64,000 nucleotides of DNA from Comamonadaceae bacterium (GCA_013297985.1 JAAFIY010000004.1:16620-80619), one strand, 5' to 3'. Numbered from the stretch's first letter, positions 44,206 through 53,092 are shown. The notes: generated by a model not told the origin, from the sequence alone. Numbers and translations: made by a program.

Positions 44206-44895
44206 CTAGGCTGATGCCAAGGCAGCAGGCCACTTCAGCACGTGGCCGGTGTCGCGCTCAAAACGGGCCAGGTCGTCGGGCGTGTCGACGTCGATGGCGT
44301 AGCGCAAGTTGTCGGTGGGCCAGGCCAGCACTTGGCTGGCATGCGCGGCCTGCCATTGGCGGCAGCCCACGTTGGCGTCGCTTTGCAAAATGCGCTGGCA
44401 CACCTCGGCGCTGAAGATGACCGGGTTGCCGCGTTGCTCGCCTTGCGGGGTGCTCACCAGCGGATACACCACCTCAACGCCCTCGGGCCGTTTTTTGTAC
44501 GCGGCAATCAGCGCGGTGATGTCTTGCGCGTTGAGCATGGGCTGGTCGGCCAGTGCCACGATGACGGCGTCCAACTTGCCGGCCAGCGCGCCCAAGCCCA
44601 CCCGCTGCGACGACACCTGGCCCTCTTGCGGCTGCGGGTTGCGCACCAGGGTGACGGGAAACTCTTGCACCACGGGCTCAATGGCCTGGGCATGGTGGCC
44701 GGTGACCACCACCACCTCATCCACCCCGGCGCCCGACAGCGCAATCAAAGCCCGTCGAATCAGCGGGACGCCGCCCAGCTCCAATAGCGCCTTGGGGCGG
44801 TGCCCCATGCGCGAGGCCGAGCCCGCAGCCAGCAACACCGCGCCCACCACCAACCGGCTGTACAAACCGCCGCCACCTTTGAGCAAACAACCCAT
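44206..44895 (-). CDS. mocA: MocA-type molybdenum cofactor nucleotidyltransferase
   Basis: MocA-type enzymes add CMP to molybdopterin to make the cytosine dinucleotide cofactor that CO dehydrogenase uses. The 229-aa protein starts at ATG 44895 and carries the nucleotidyltransferase signature GAVLLAAGSASRMGHRPKALLELGG, then VVVTGHHAQAIEP, ALADQPMLNAQDI, GNPVIF and the C-terminal DVDTPDDL (metal-binding Asp). It lies 7 bp after the XdhC-family gene and at the end of the cox set, which fits a dedicated cofactor-maturation role for CoxL. GTP versus CTP preference cannot be read from the sequence. Confidence 0.85.
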   Translation of the reverse strand: MGCLLKGGGGLYSRLVVGAVLLAAGSASRMGHRPKALLELGGVPLIRRALIALSGAGVDEVVVVTGHHAQAIEPVVQEFPVTLVRNPQPQEGQVSSQRVGLGALAGKLDAVIVALADQPMLNAQDITALIAAYKKRPEGVEVVYPLVSTPQGEQRGNPVIFSAEVCQRILQSDANVGCRQWQAAHASQVLAWPTDNLRYAIDVDTPDDLARFERDTGHVLKWPAALASA

Positions 44896-44902
44896 GATCG
44901 GC

Positions 44903-45796
44903 TCAGCCTGCGCAGCAAGAACGGGCGGCCGGTGCGGCAGCGGCTTGTGTGCCAAAACCGGCTGTTACGCCCTGTTTTACTGCCGAAACAGCTACAAAAT
45001 CAGTAGCAATGGCCTGTTCTGGCGGCGGTGCAGCGCGCCGCGCCTGCACCACGGCGGCCAAGATGCTCAAGGCCACCTCAGCCGGCGTGCGCGCCCCAAT
45101 GTCCAAACCCGCCGGGGCGGTGATGGCGTGCACCGCGTCGGCGCTCAGGCCGTCGGCAATCAGCCCCCGCTTGAGCACCATGGCCTTGCGCGCACTGGCC
45201 ACCAGCCAGATGTGGCGCGCACCGCTGGCCAGTGCTGTGCGCAGCGCTGCGGCGTCGCCCTGGCCTTGGGTGGCCACGACACACCAGCCGCCCTGCGGGA
45301 GGCGGCTGGCATCAGCCGCCACGGGCGTGACTGCCAAATCGATGTGGGGCGACAGGGCGGCCAGCGCTTGCGCCACCGGTGAATCACCCAGCACTACCAA
45401 TTGGGCGGCGGGCAGATAGGGCTCCACAAACAGCTCGGTGCTGCCGCCCGAGGGGCAGGTGGAATTGAACTGTGTCAGCTCATCGGCATCGGGCACATCG
45501 GGCTGCACGCGAATCACGCGGGGCACGCCGTCGGCCAAGGCTTGTTGAGCGCTTTTGAGCACCGCGCCGTGGGCGCAGCCGCCGCCGATCCAGCCGTGCA
45601 AAGTGCCGTCAGCCACCACCAGCGCTTTGTCGCCGGGCTTGGCGGCGGTGGGCGCTGAAGTGCGCAGCACCGTGACCATGGCAAAGGCGCGTTGCTCGCG
45701 CTGCCATTGGGCGGCCAGGGCCAGCAGGTCGTGGGCGCTTGGCTGGGCGCTAGGCTGGGCACTGGTAGGGCTCAGGGGCAGATCAGACAGGTTCAT
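44903..45796 (-). CDS. coxF: XdhC/CoxF family molybdenum-cofactor maturation protein
   Basis: XdhC-family proteins bind molybdenum cofactor, promote its sulfuration and deliver it to the large subunit. The probable start is ATG 45796 (MNLSDLPLSP) with GGAGG upstream; ATG 45817, directly after the coxE stop, is the alternative. The N-terminal XdhC/CoxI domain shows MVTVLRTSAPTAAKPGDKALVVADG and HGWIGGGCAHGAVL. The C-terminal Rossmann domain shows QLVVLGDSPVAQALAAL. A Ser/Gln/Pro repeat (SAQPSAQPSA) precedes the first domain. The C-terminal tail is encoded by an in-frame copy of the dispersed repeat (44960-45009). Confidence 0.86.
   Translation of the reverse strand: MNLSDLPLSPTSAQPSAQPSAHDLLALAAQWQREQRAFAMVTVLRTSAPTAAKPGDKALVVADGTLHGWIGGGCAHGAVLKSAQQALADGVPRVIRVQPDVPDADELTQFNSTCPSGGSTELFVEPYLPAAQLVVLGDSPVAQALAALSPHIDLAVTPVAADASRLPQGGWCVVATQGQGDAAALRTALASGARHIWLVASARKAMVLKRGLIADGLSADAVHAITAPAGLDIGARTPAEVALSILAAVVQARRAAPPPEQAIATDFVAVSAVKQGVTAGFGTQAAAAPAARSCCAG
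44960..45009 (-). repeat. Copy of the dispersed ~50-bp repeat at the 3' end of the XdhC-family gene
   Basis: The minus strand reads TTGCTACTGATTTTGTAGC, then AGTAAAACAGGGCG and AACAGCC. It is translated in frame as IATDFVAVSAVKQGVTAG, giving the protein a tail outside the conserved domains. Confidence 0.65.
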
Positions 45797-45817
45797 CGCA
45801 ATGGCCTCCGCGGGCAT

Positions 45818-47137
45818 TCAGTTCAAGTAGCGCCCGGCTTCCGCCAGGTCGCTCAGTCGATTCAGCCGGACAAAACGCTGCACGCTGTCGTCGCGCCGCA
45901 CCGCTTGCATGGCTTGGGATTGGGGCGCCTCGTCGCTGGGGTGAAACCAGGTGATGCGCGCGCCACGCCCGCGCACGGCGGCCAACGCCGGGGCCAACTC
46001 GTCGGGCGGGTCGGCGTCAAAGCCATCAGACAGCACCCACACCCGCGCGCCCCGGCGCAACTGGCCGCGGGCATGGGTTTGCACAAAGTCGCGCAGCGCG
46101 GTGGCAATGCGGGTGCCGCCGCCAAACCCGGCGGTGACGGCGTTGACCTTTTCTTGCACCGCTGCGCTGTCGCTTTTGAGCAGCGGGGTGACTTCGGCCA
46201 GCCGAGTGTGAAAGATGAACACCCTCGCAAAGCCGCCGCCGCCAGTGCCTTGATGCAGCCGTGCGGTGACAAAGGCACGGGCAATGCGCAAAAACAGTTG
46301 CGCATGGGTTTCCATTGATCGGCTCACATCCACCAGCACAAACAAGCGCGGCGGCTCCGTGCGGGTGCGCACCCAGGCCGGGTGCAGCGGTACGCCGCCG
46401 GTGCGCAAACTGGCGCGCAAGGTGCGGCGCAAGTCCAGCCGGTGGCCGTCGGCCGCTGCATGCCAGCGCCGGGTGGGGCGCGGCCGCAGGCGCTGGGCGA
46501 TGCGCTCGGCCAACTGCTGCAGGCGGCTTAGGTCTTGTGGCAACCATTCATTAAAGCGTTTGTCGTGCAGCGCTTCGGTGCGGCTGGCGCCGCCTTGGGC
46601 GCGCGGGGCGCCTGCTTCATCGGCATCGGCGGCGTCAGGGGGCGGGGCGTCAAGGGCGGTGTCTAGGCCCGGGCGGGGCTGATCAGGCGCGGCTTGCGGG
46701 CCCGCAGCACCCAGTTGTTGCTGTAGGTGCTGCACCAGTTGGCGCATGTCGCGGGTGGGGCGAGCGAGGCCGCTGACGCGCACCGTGCCGCGCACCCGCT
46801 GGGGGTGCCAAAAGCGGTCAAACACATCGTCCCACTGCCGCCAGTCGCGCGCGCTGTGGCAAGCCACCGCCCGCCACGCGGCGCGCAAGGCCTGCGATTG
46901 GCTGGGCGGCAACAGGCAAGCAGCTTGTACCAAGGCTTGTTGTTCGGCCACGCCCACGGTAAAGCCGTGCTGGCGCAAGAGGTCGGCGAAACGGGCGACG
47001 GTGTGCAGCGGCTCGGCCAGCGTGGCCTCTGCCTGCGAGCCAGCACTTACATCAGCAGGTGCTGTGCGGTCGCAATGGCCGCCCGATGTAGGGGATGCGC
47101 TCAGCTCAGCGCGGCGGGGGTGCGGTCGGGCCTGCAT
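45818..47137 (-). CDS. coxE: CoxE-like VWA-domain protein
   Basis: CoxE works with the AAA+ ATPase CoxD to complete the CuSMoO2 active site of CO dehydrogenase. The 439-aa protein has an N-terminal helical region (FADLLRQHGFTVGVAEQQALVQAA), a Pro/Asp-rich linker, and a C-terminal von Willebrand A domain. The MIDAS-type motif is DVSRSMETHAQ, followed by ARVFIFHTRLAEVTPLL, GGTRIATALRDFV and VWVLSDGFDAD. This matches CoxE from carboxydotrophs. The stop TGA is immediately followed by the ATG of one possible xdhC/coxF start. A 27-bp gap separates it from coxD. Confidence 0.9.
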   Translation of the reverse strand: MQARPHPRRAELSASPTSGGHCDRTAPADVSAGSQAEATLAEPLHTVARFADLLRQHGFTVGVAEQQALVQAACLLPPSQSQALRAAWRAVACHSARDWRQWDDVFDRFWHPQRVRGTVRVSGLARPTRDMRQLVQHLQQQLGAAGPQAAPDQPRPGLDTALDAPPPDAADADEAGAPRAQGGASRTEALHDKRFNEWLPQDLSRLQQLAERIAQRLRPRPTRRWHAAADGHRLDLRRTLRASLRTGGVPLHPAWVRTRTEPPRLFVLVDVSRSMETHAQLFLRIARAFVTARLHQGTGGGGFARVFIFHTRLAEVTPLLKSDSAAVQEKVNAVTAGFGGGTRIATALRDFVQTHARGQLRRGARVWVLSDGFDADPPDELAPALAAVRGRGARITWFHPSDEAPQSQAMQAVRRDDSVQRFVRLNRLSDLAEAGRYLN

Positions 47138-47164
47138 GGGAGCGCCGATCTGGGGCGTGGGGGC

Positions 47165-48175
47165 TCAGGCGCGGCTGGGCGGCGCGACCCGGGCGCCGCC
47201 CGACATGGCCGAAGGTGCCGCATCGGACGCCGCATCGGACGCCGCATCGGACGCCGAAGTGGATTGCACGCCCTTGATGGCCACGCCCTCGTGGCGGCGG
47301 CCTTCCAGCACCTGGCGCAGTTTGTCGGGGCCAAACTGAAAGCGGTCTTCGCGGGTTTTGAGCAGGCAGGCCAGGGTGTGGGTGAGAGCGTTGGGGTCGT
47401 CAGGCAGCTGCCGGAAGGCCAGCGCGTGCAGGGCCCGAATCCAGTCCAAGGTTTCGGCCACGCCCGGGGTTTTGCCCAAGTCTTCGCGGCGCAGGCGCTG
47501 CACAAAGGCCACGGCTTGCTCGACCAGCACGCTTTCGGCCTCGGGCAGCGTGGCCCGCACAATGGCTACCTCGCGCGCCAGCGTGGGGTAGTCCAGCCAG
47601 TGATACAAGGCGCGGCGACGCAGTGCGTCGCTCAGTTCACGGGTGCCGTTGCTGGTGAGCACGCACACCGGCACATGCTGGGCGCGCAGGGTGCCCAGCT
47701 CAGGCACGCTGATCTGCCAATCGGCCAGCAGCTCTAGCAAGTAGGCTTCAAAGCCTTCGTCAGCGCGGTCAATTTCGTCAATCAGCAGCACGCAGGGCTC
47801 GGGGCTGGTGATGGCGGCCAGCAGCGGGCGGGCCAGCAAATAGTCAGCGCCAAACAGGTCGGCCTCTTTCACCCGACCGGCGGGGTCGTTTTCACGCAGG
47901 CGGATGGCCATCAACTGGCGGCCGTAATTCCATTCATAAGCGGCCTGACTCAGGTCCAGCCCCTCGTGGCATTGCAGCCGCACCAGCTTGCGGCCGGTGG
48001 CTTGCGCCATGGCCACCGCCAGCGCGGTTTTGCCCACGCCCGCGTCGCCCTCCAACAGCAGCGGGCGCTTCAATTCGCCCGCCAGCCACAGCGTGGTGGC
48101 CAGCGCTTCATCAGCGATGTAGCCCGCCAGATGCAGCTGCTGGCGCAGGGCTTGGTCGGGGCTGGGGCTTGTCAT
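47165..48175 (-). CDS. coxD: MoxR-type AAA+ ATPase CoxD
   Basis: CoxD is the membrane-associated AAA+ ATPase needed for sulfuration and copper insertion in the CO dehydrogenase active site. The 336-aa protein has Walker A LLLEGDAGVGKTALAVA, Walker B VLLIDEIDRADEGFEAYLLELL, sensor 1 LTSNGTRELSDALRRRALYHWLDYP, and a helical lid. The extreme C-terminus carries a low-complexity SDAASDAASDA tail encoded by three exact 12-bp repeats, outside the conserved domain. It is 14 bp from coxG and 27 bp from coxE, so the set is co-transcribed. Confidence 0.92.
   Translation of the reverse strand: MTSPSPDQALRQQLHLAGYIADEALATTLWLAGELKRPLLLEGDAGVGKTALAVAMAQATGRKLVRLQCHEGLDLSQAAYEWNYGRQLMAIRLRENDPAGRVKEADLFGADYLLARPLLAAITSPEPCVLLIDEIDRADEGFEAYLLELLADWQISVPELGTLRAQHVPVCVLTSNGTRELSDALRRRALYHWLDYPTLAREVAIVRATLPEAESVLVEQAVAFVQRLRREDLGKTPGVAETLDWIRALHALAFRQLPDDPNALTHTLACLLKTREDRFQFGPDKLRQVLEGRRHEGVAIKGVQSTSASDAASDAASDAAPSAMSGGARVAPPSRA
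47221..47256. repeat. Three exact tandem 12-bp units in the coxD 3' end
   Basis: CATCGGACGCCG occurs three times without mismatch. It encodes the SDAA repeats of the CoxD tail. Being a multiple of three, copy-number change would lengthen or shorten the tail without a frameshift. Confidence 0.9.
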
Positions 48176-48189
48176 GTCAGCGCGCCGGA

Positions 48190-48843
48190 CTAGCTGGCCT
48201 TCTTGCCAAACAGGTTGGCAAACCAGCCCTTGATGACGATCCAGGCAATGGCCAGCACGTTGAGCTCTTTGACCGGCTGGGGCGCGGCTGGCGCCATCGC
48301 GCTGGGCGTAGCCGCTACGATTTCTGTAGCTGCTTGGGGCGTTAAATCGCCGGAAGCGGCCGATTCGGCACTTGCACTTTGGGGCGCAGGCACCGCGGCG
48401 GCGGCGGCGCGAAAGTTATCGGCAAACTGCGCCAGCATGGCGTCGCTCACCGGCACCAGCAGCCGGCTGCCAAATTGCGCCAGCTTGCCGCTCACCGTGA
48501 TGGTGGCCACACCCACCAGGGCGCAGGCGGTGGGGCCGGTGGGCTCCAGGTGCGCGGTGAGTTGCATGCTCGCGGAAGACCCACCTTTGTCGGCGCCCTT
48601 GCCCAGCATCATCAATTGCTTGGTGGCCACGTCTATGCCTTGCACCTCGATGTCGCCGGCAAACTGCATCACCGCTGGGCCCACTTTGCTTTTGACCGTG
48701 CCTTTGTAGTGGGTGTCGTCCACCTGCTCGGTGATCTGGGCACCGGGCATGCAGGCGGCGGTGGCGCGAATGTCTTGCAGCACCACCCAGCACTGCTCAG
48801 CACTGGCGGCGATGTCATAGCGTTTGTCGAGTTTGACTTCCAT
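48190..48843 (-). CDS. coxG: CoxG, SRPBCC-family membrane-anchoring subunit
   Basis: CoxG-type proteins recruit CO dehydrogenase to the cytoplasmic membrane and may pass quinone or electrons to the respiratory chain. The 217-aa protein begins MEVKLDKRYDIAASAEQCWVVLQDI with the START/SRPBCC fold (MPGAQITEQVDDTHYKGTVKSKVGPAVMQFAGDIEV). It has an Ala/Pro-rich linker and ends with a hydrophobic helix (NVLAIAWIVIKGWFANLFGKK) that could sit in the membrane. An in-frame copy of the dispersed repeat encodes part of the linker. It lies 90 bp after coxL and 14 bp before coxD. Confidence 0.93.
   Translation of the reverse strand: MEVKLDKRYDIAASAEQCWVVLQDIRATAACMPGAQITEQVDDTHYKGTVKSKVGPAVMQFAGDIEVQGIDVATKQLMMLGKGADKGGSSASMQLTAHLEPTGPTACALVGVATITVSGKLAQFGSRLLVPVSDAMLAQFADNFRAAAAAVPAPQSASAESAASGDLTPQAATEIVAATPSAMAPAAPQPVKELNVLAIAWIVIKGWFANLFGKKAS
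48312..48360 (+). repeat. Copy of the dispersed ~50-bp repeat inside coxG
   Basis: CCGCTACGATTTCTGTAGCTGCTT, then GGGGCGTTAAATCGCC and GAAGCGGC. The first-arm pair GCTAC/GTAGC is clear; the second is degenerate. It lies in the low-complexity linker region of CoxG. Confidence 0.5.
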
Positions 48844-48933
48844 GGGGCACAGGTTCGGTAAATCAGTGCGGGGCGACGCATGGTGCGCCGCCCCGGTTCA
48901 GGGCACAAGGCAGTGAGCGGATCAGCAGGCCAA

Positions 48934-51351
48934 TCAGCTCAGCGCCACGCCCGAGGCCTTCAATTGCTTCCACACATTCCAGGCGCTGTGCGGCATGGTC
49001 ATGTGCTTGACGCCCAGGTGGGCAAAGGCATCCACCACGGCGGAGGTGAAGGTGGGAATGCTGCCCACGTGCGGTGATTCGGCCACGCCCTTGGCACCAA
49101 TGGGGTGGTGCGGGCTGGGGGTGACGGTGTGGTCAGTCTCCCAGTGCGGCGTTTCCACAAAGGTGGGCAAAAAGTAGTCCATCAGCGTGTTGCCCAGCAG
49201 GTTGCCCTGCTTGTCAAACGGCATTTGCTGGCCCATGGCCACGGCGTAGCCTTCGGTCAGGCCGCCGTGGATCTGGCCTTCAATGATCATGGGGTTGATG
49301 CGGGTGCCGCAGTCATCCAAGGCATAAAAGCGCCGCACCTTGGTTTCACCCGTGCCACGGTCAATGTCCACCACGCACAAATAGATGCCAAAGGGGTAGG
49401 TGAAGTTGGGCGGGTCGTAGTAGTGCACCGCTTCCAGCCCCGGCTCCATGCCAGCGGGCAGGTTGTTGTAGCTGGCCCAGGCGATGTCTTTCATCGTCTT
49501 GTGCCGGCTGGCGTCACCCTTGACCTTGAAGCGGTCAATTTCCCAGTCCAGATCGTTCTCACCCACTTCCAAGAGGTGCGCCGCAATCTTGCGCGCCTTG
49601 GCGTGAATCTTCCGCGCTGCCAGCGCGATGGCCGCACCCGCCACCGGCGTGCTGCGGCTGCCATAGGTGCCCAGGCCATAGGGCGCGGTAGAGGTGTCGC
49701 CTTCTTCCACCTGAATCACTTCAGACGGAATGCCGATTTCGGTGGCGATGATCTGCGCGTAAGTGGTCTGGTGGCCCTGGCCTTGGGTGATGGTGCCCAT
49801 GCGCGCAATGGCACTGCCGGTGGGGTGCACGCGGATTTCGCAGCTATCAAACATGCCCACGCCCAAGATGTCGCACATCTTGCTGGGGCCTGCGCCCACC
49901 ACTTCGGTGAACGTCACCAGGCCAATGCCCATCAGCGTGGGGCTGTTGGGGTCGGCCCGCTTGGCGGCTTGCTCGGCGCGCAGGGCTTTGTAGTCACAGG
50001 CGTCCAGCACTTTTTGCAAGGCGGTGTGGTAGTCGCCGCTGTCGTACTCAAAGCCAAAGGCGCTCTTGTAGGGGAACTGTTCTTTTTTGATGAAGTTCTT
50101 GGCGCGAATCTCGGCCTTGTCCATACCCAACTTTTGCGCCAGCACGTCCACCATGCGCTCAATCAAATACACCGCTTCAGTCACCCGAAAGCTGCAGCGA
50201 TAGGCCACGCCACCCGGCGCTTTGTTGGTGTAGACGCCTTTGACGCTGGCATAGGCCGCCGCAATGTCATAGCTGCCGCTGACGATGTGAAACAGCCCGG
50301 CGGGGAACTTGGTGGGGTCGGCGCAGGCGTCAAAGGCGCCGTGGTCGGCGATCACATTTGTGCGCAGGGCCAAGATCTTGCCGTCAGCGGTGGCGGCGAT
50401 TTCGCCGTCCATGTGGTAGTCCCGCGCAAAGGCGGTGGAGCTGATGTTCTCAATGCGGTCTTCGACCCATTTCACCGGCTTGCCCAGCACGATGCTGGCC
50501 ACGATGGCGCACACATAGCCCGGGTAGATGCCCACTTTGTTACCAAAGCCGCCGCCAATGTCGGGGCTGACGATGCGCACTTTGCTCTCAGGAATGCCCG
50601 ACAACAAACTCACTACCGTGCGCACCACGTGGGGCGCCTGGCTGGTGATGTAAGTGGTGAGCTCGCCGCGCACCGGATCAAAGCTGGCCACGCAGCCGCA
50701 GGTTTCTAGCGGGCAGGGGTGCACGCGGGGATAGAAGATGCGCTCTTTCACCGTCACGGGGGCGGTGGCAAACACCGCGTCGGTGGCGGCCTTGTCGCCT
50801 GCATCCCAGGTGAAGATGTGGTTGTGGTGGTCGCGCGCGCCGTGGGCGCCGCTGGTTTTGCCAGCGAGGTCGTCGCGGATGACTGGGGCGTTAGGCTCAA
50901 GCGCCTCAAACGGGTCCATCACCACCGGCAGCTCTTCGACTTCAACAATGACCGCTTCCACGCCGTCGGCGGCGGCGTAGCGGTCAGTGGCAATCACCAC
51001 CGCCACTTCTTGCATCTGGAAGTGAATCTTCTCGTCGGCCAGCACCGCAGCCACGTCACCGGCCAGGGTGGGCATCCAGTGCAGCTTGAGGGGCTTTAAG
51101 TCATCCGCCGTCAGCACCGCGATGACGCCGGGCACTTTCAGCGCTTCGGACTTGTCGATCTTTTTGATGCGACCGTGCGCCACCTGGGCGCGCACGATGT
51201 CCATGTGCAGCATGCCGGGCATCTTGATGTCATCGACATAGTTGCCCTTGCCCTGAATAAAGCGGGCGTCTTCTTTGCGCAGGCGCGAATCGCCCATGCC
51301 TTGCAGCGCGGCTGTGCGCTCCAGCACTGAGGGATCAATCGGTGCATTCAT
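48934..51351 (-). CDS. coxL: Aerobic carbon monoxide dehydrogenase large subunit, form I CoxL
   Basis: The molybdenum-copper subunit that oxidises CO to CO2. ATG 51351 (MNAPIDPSVL) gives 805 aa, close to the characterised enzyme; the ORF-track start adds 76 residues. The decisive motif is AYRCSFR (Cys about 386), the active-site loop of form I CoxL whose cysteine holds copper; form II proteins carry AYRGAGR instead. Other signatures are RKEDARFIQGKGNYVDD near the N-terminus, SPDIGGGFGNKVGIYPG, and GAKGVAESPHVGS with the catalytic Glu. The gene follows coxS by 41 bp. Carboxydotrophic or CO-scavenging respiration is therefore expected. Confidence 0.97.
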   Translation of the reverse strand: MNAPIDPSVLERTAALQGMGDSRLRKEDARFIQGKGNYVDDIKMPGMLHMDIVRAQVAHGRIKKIDKSEALKVPGVIAVLTADDLKPLKLHWMPTLAGDVAAVLADEKIHFQMQEVAVVIATDRYAAADGVEAVIVEVEELPVVMDPFEALEPNAPVIRDDLAGKTSGAHGARDHHNHIFTWDAGDKAATDAVFATAPVTVKERIFYPRVHPCPLETCGCVASFDPVRGELTTYITSQAPHVVRTVVSLLSGIPESKVRIVSPDIGGGFGNKVGIYPGYVCAIVASIVLGKPVKWVEDRIENISSTAFARDYHMDGEIAATADGKILALRTNVIADHGAFDACADPTKFPAGLFHIVSGSYDIAAAYASVKGVYTNKAPGGVAYRCSFRVTEAVYLIERMVDVLAQKLGMDKAEIRAKNFIKKEQFPYKSAFGFEYDSGDYHTALQKVLDACDYKALRAEQAAKRADPNSPTLMGIGLVTFTEVVGAGPSKMCDILGVGMFDSCEIRVHPTGSAIARMGTITQGQGHQTTYAQIIATEIGIPSEVIQVEEGDTSTAPYGLGTYGSRSTPVAGAAIALAARKIHAKARKIAAHLLEVGENDLDWEIDRFKVKGDASRHKTMKDIAWASYNNLPAGMEPGLEAVHYYDPPNFTYPFGIYLCVVDIDRGTGETKVRRFYALDDCGTRINPMIIEGQIHGGLTEGYAVAMGQQMPFDKQGNLLGNTLMDYFLPTFVETPHWETDHTVTPSPHHPIGAKGVAESPHVGSIPTFTSAVVDAFAHLGVKHMTMPHSAWNVWKQLKASGVALS

Positions 51352-51392
51352 GCGAGCTGTCTCCGTCGGGTTTTTGTGGGGCTGTGCGCGAA

Positions 51393-51878
51393 TCAGGCCG
51401 CGACGGGCTCGCGCAGCTTGGCGGCGGCGTACTGCACCGCTTTGACGATGTTTTGGTAGCCGGTGCAGCGGCACAAATTGCCCGCCATGCCGTGGCGGAT
51501 TTCTGATTCGGTGGGGTTGGGGTTGTCTTGCAAAAAGCGGTAGGCGCGCATCAGCATGCCGGGCGTGCAAAAGCCGCACTGCAGGCCGTGCTCTTTGTAA
51601 AAACCTTCTTGCACCGCATGCAGCACACCCGCGTTGGCCAGGCCTTCCACAGTCAGCACTTCAGAGCCTTCGCATTGCACCGCCAAGTGAGTGCATGCTT
51701 TCACTGATTGCCCGTCCACATCCACGGTGCAGGCACCGCAGTGGCTGGTTTCACAGCCGATGTGGGCACCGGTCAGGTTCATTTTTTCGCGCAGAAAATG
51801 AATCAGCAGGGTGCGCGGCTCTACCGCTTCTTCTACCGCTGCGCCATTGACTTTGAGGTTGACGATCTTCTTGGCCAT
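51393..51878 (-). CDS. coxS: CO dehydrogenase small subunit CoxS (two [2Fe-2S])
   Basis: CoxS passes electrons from the Mo-Cu site to the FAD of CoxM. The 161-aa protein has a plant-ferredoxin-type cluster site ([16 protein letters not shown] ... AC) and a second, four-helix cluster site (GFCTPGMLM ... NLCRCTGY). This is the standard two-domain layout of molybdenum hydroxylase small subunits. There is no signal peptide, so the enzyme is cytoplasmic. It sits between coxM (30-bp gap) and coxL (41-bp gap). Confidence 0.97.
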   Translation of the reverse strand: MAKKIVNLKVNGAAVEEAVEPRTLLIHFLREKMNLTGAHIGCETSHCGACTVDVDGQSVKACTHLAVQCEGSEVLTVEGLANAGVLHAVQEGFYKEHGLQCGFCTPGMLMRAYRFLQDNPNPTESEIRHGMAGNLCRCTGYQNIVKAVQYAAAKLREPVAA

Positions 51879-51908
51879 TTGGGTGTCTCCGTATTCGTGT
51901 GGGAGGTT

Positions 51909-52772
51909 TCAGGCGCAGCGCGCGGCTGCGGCTTTGATGGCGCGTTGCACCATCTGCCCGGCCATCGCGGTTTTGTATTCAATGTCGCCCCGCAGGTCTT
52001 CGGCGGGGTCGCACACTGCCATGGCGGCAGCGGCGGCGGCCTTGACGGATGCGTCAGTCACCGCTTGGCCGATCAAGGCTTTTTCAGCATCGGCGGCGCG
52101 GATGGCGGTGGGCGCCAGGTTGGTGAGTGCAATGCGGCACTCAGTGACTTTGCCGCCACTCATGCGCATGACCACTGCGGCGCCCGCCGTGGCCCAGTCG
52201 CCGGTTTTGCGCTTGAGTTTTTCATACGCCCAGCCGGTGCCGGGGGCGAAAAAGGGCACGCGGATGGCGGCCAGAATTTCGTCTTCAGCCAGCGCCGTGG
52301 CGTACAGACCCAGATAGAAACTGTCAGCCACCACATTGCGCCGCCCGCCGGGGCCCACCAGATCGAAGCTGGCATTGAGGGCAAGGGTCAAGGCGGGGTG
52401 GTCGTTGCCCGGGTCACCGTGGGCGATGTCGCCGCCAATCGTGCCGCGGTTGCGCACTTGCGGGTCAGCGATCAGTTTCGGCGCTTCGGCCAGCAACGGC
52501 ACGCGTTCGCGCAGGATGGATGACGCGATCAGGTCGTTTTCACTCGTCATGGCGCCAATCACCACCTGGGTGCCTTCTTCCCTGATGCCGCGCAGTTCGG
52601 CAATGCGGTTGAGGTCAATCAAATGCGCGGGCTGGGCAAAGCGCAGCTTCATCATGGGCAGCAGGCTGTGGCCGCCGGCCAGCCATTTGGCGTCGCTGCC
52701 CAGTTTGCCCATCAGCGCCAGTGCGTCGTTGACGCTGGTGGGGGCGTGGTAGTCGAAGGCGGGTGGGATCAT
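51909..52772 (-). CDS. coxM: CO dehydrogenase medium (FAD) subunit CoxM
   Basis: CoxM carries the FAD that hands electrons on to the quinone pool. The 287-aa protein has both FAD-binding motifs of the family, AGGHSLLPMMKLR near residue 33 and TIGGDIAHGDPGND near 112, plus the C-terminal CO_deh_flav_C domain (KLKRKTGDWATAGAAVV). It is the first gene of the coxMSLGDEF order. A 320-bp leader separates it from rcoM on the same strand, and that leader contains three direct repeats likely bound by RcoM. Confidence 0.95.
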   Translation of the reverse strand: MIPPAFDYHAPTSVNDALALMGKLGSDAKWLAGGHSLLPMMKLRFAQPAHLIDLNRIAELRGIREEGTQVVIGAMTSENDLIASSILRERVPLLAEAPKLIADPQVRNRGTIGGDIAHGDPGNDHPALTLALNASFDLVGPGGRRNVVADSFYLGLYATALAEDEILAAIRVPFFAPGTGWAYEKLKRKTGDWATAGAAVVMRMSGGKVTECRIALTNLAPTAIRAADAEKALIGQAVTDASVKAAAAAAMAVCDPAEDLRGDIEYKTAMAGQMVQRAIKAAAARCA

Positions 52773-52926
52773 CGGTGTCGCTCCTCGTTTTGGGGGTGTC
52801 GTGCGGTCTTTGGACGGGCTGGTCCAGACCGCATCGTGAGCCGATTGTGGGTAGGCCTTGCCAAGCGTGCTGAATGCGGGAATTGGCCGTGCCCGGCGCC
52901 GATGCAGGCCATCGGCACAAACCGTT

Positions 52927-52972
52927 CACGAATCGCCAAAGCGCTGCACGAACGGTAGAGTCACTGCACGAA
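52927..52972 (-). promoter_or_regulatory. Three TTCGTG direct repeats, 20-bp period (putative RcoM operator)
   Basis: CACGAA on the plus strand (TTCGTG on minus) occurs at 52927-52932, 52947-52952 and 52967-52972, so successive copies start exactly 20 bp apart. Two copies share the longer CTGCACGAAC. TTCGTG fits the TTnnnG half-site reported for RcoM, which binds triplets of direct repeats about two helical turns apart. Location between rcoM and coxM supports this. Confidence 0.75.
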
Positions 52973-53071
52973 CTGCTTGGTCGCGCAATGTCTGGGCGGT
53001 CATGCCGCGTAAACCCTTAAGGGAAAAACTGAGGCGGCGCCGCGTCTGCCGCGTCGGTAGCGCCCAACTCC

Positions 53072-53087
53072 GGCCGGAATTCCGGCC
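53072..53087 (-). terminator. GC-rich palindrome after rcoM
   Basis: GGCCGGAATTCCGGCC is a perfect 16-bp palindrome starting 5 bp after the rcoM stop, with AATT as the potential loop. There is no U-tract, so termination strength is unclear; it could also be a protein-binding dyad. Confidence 0.45.
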
Positions 53088-53092
53088 CCAAC

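Larger units (their letters stand above)
52773..53092. other. 320-bp regulatory region between rcoM and coxM
   Basis: No ORF is supported here. Reading toward coxM, it holds a GGCCGGAATTCCGGCC palindrome just after rcoM, the three TTCGTG direct repeats at 52972-52927, and about 154 bp of leader ending in GAGGAG before the coxM ATG. No convincing -35/-10 or sigma-54 promoter was found by eye. Confidence 0.6.

Noticed and set aside
42865-44214. 449-aa plus-strand ORF opposite the membrane protein and oxygenase genes
   Set aside because: Antisense shadow with no family match; the two minus-strand genes overlap as in an operon.
49105-50709. 534-aa plus-strand ORF opposite coxL
   Set aside because: Antisense shadow of a strongly conserved gene; His/Gly/Val-rich low-complexity translation typical of high-GC antisense frames.
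52773-52926. Sigma-54 promoter ahead of coxM
   Set aside because: TTGGCA- and GGGCAC-like strings occur but without a properly spaced TTGC element.
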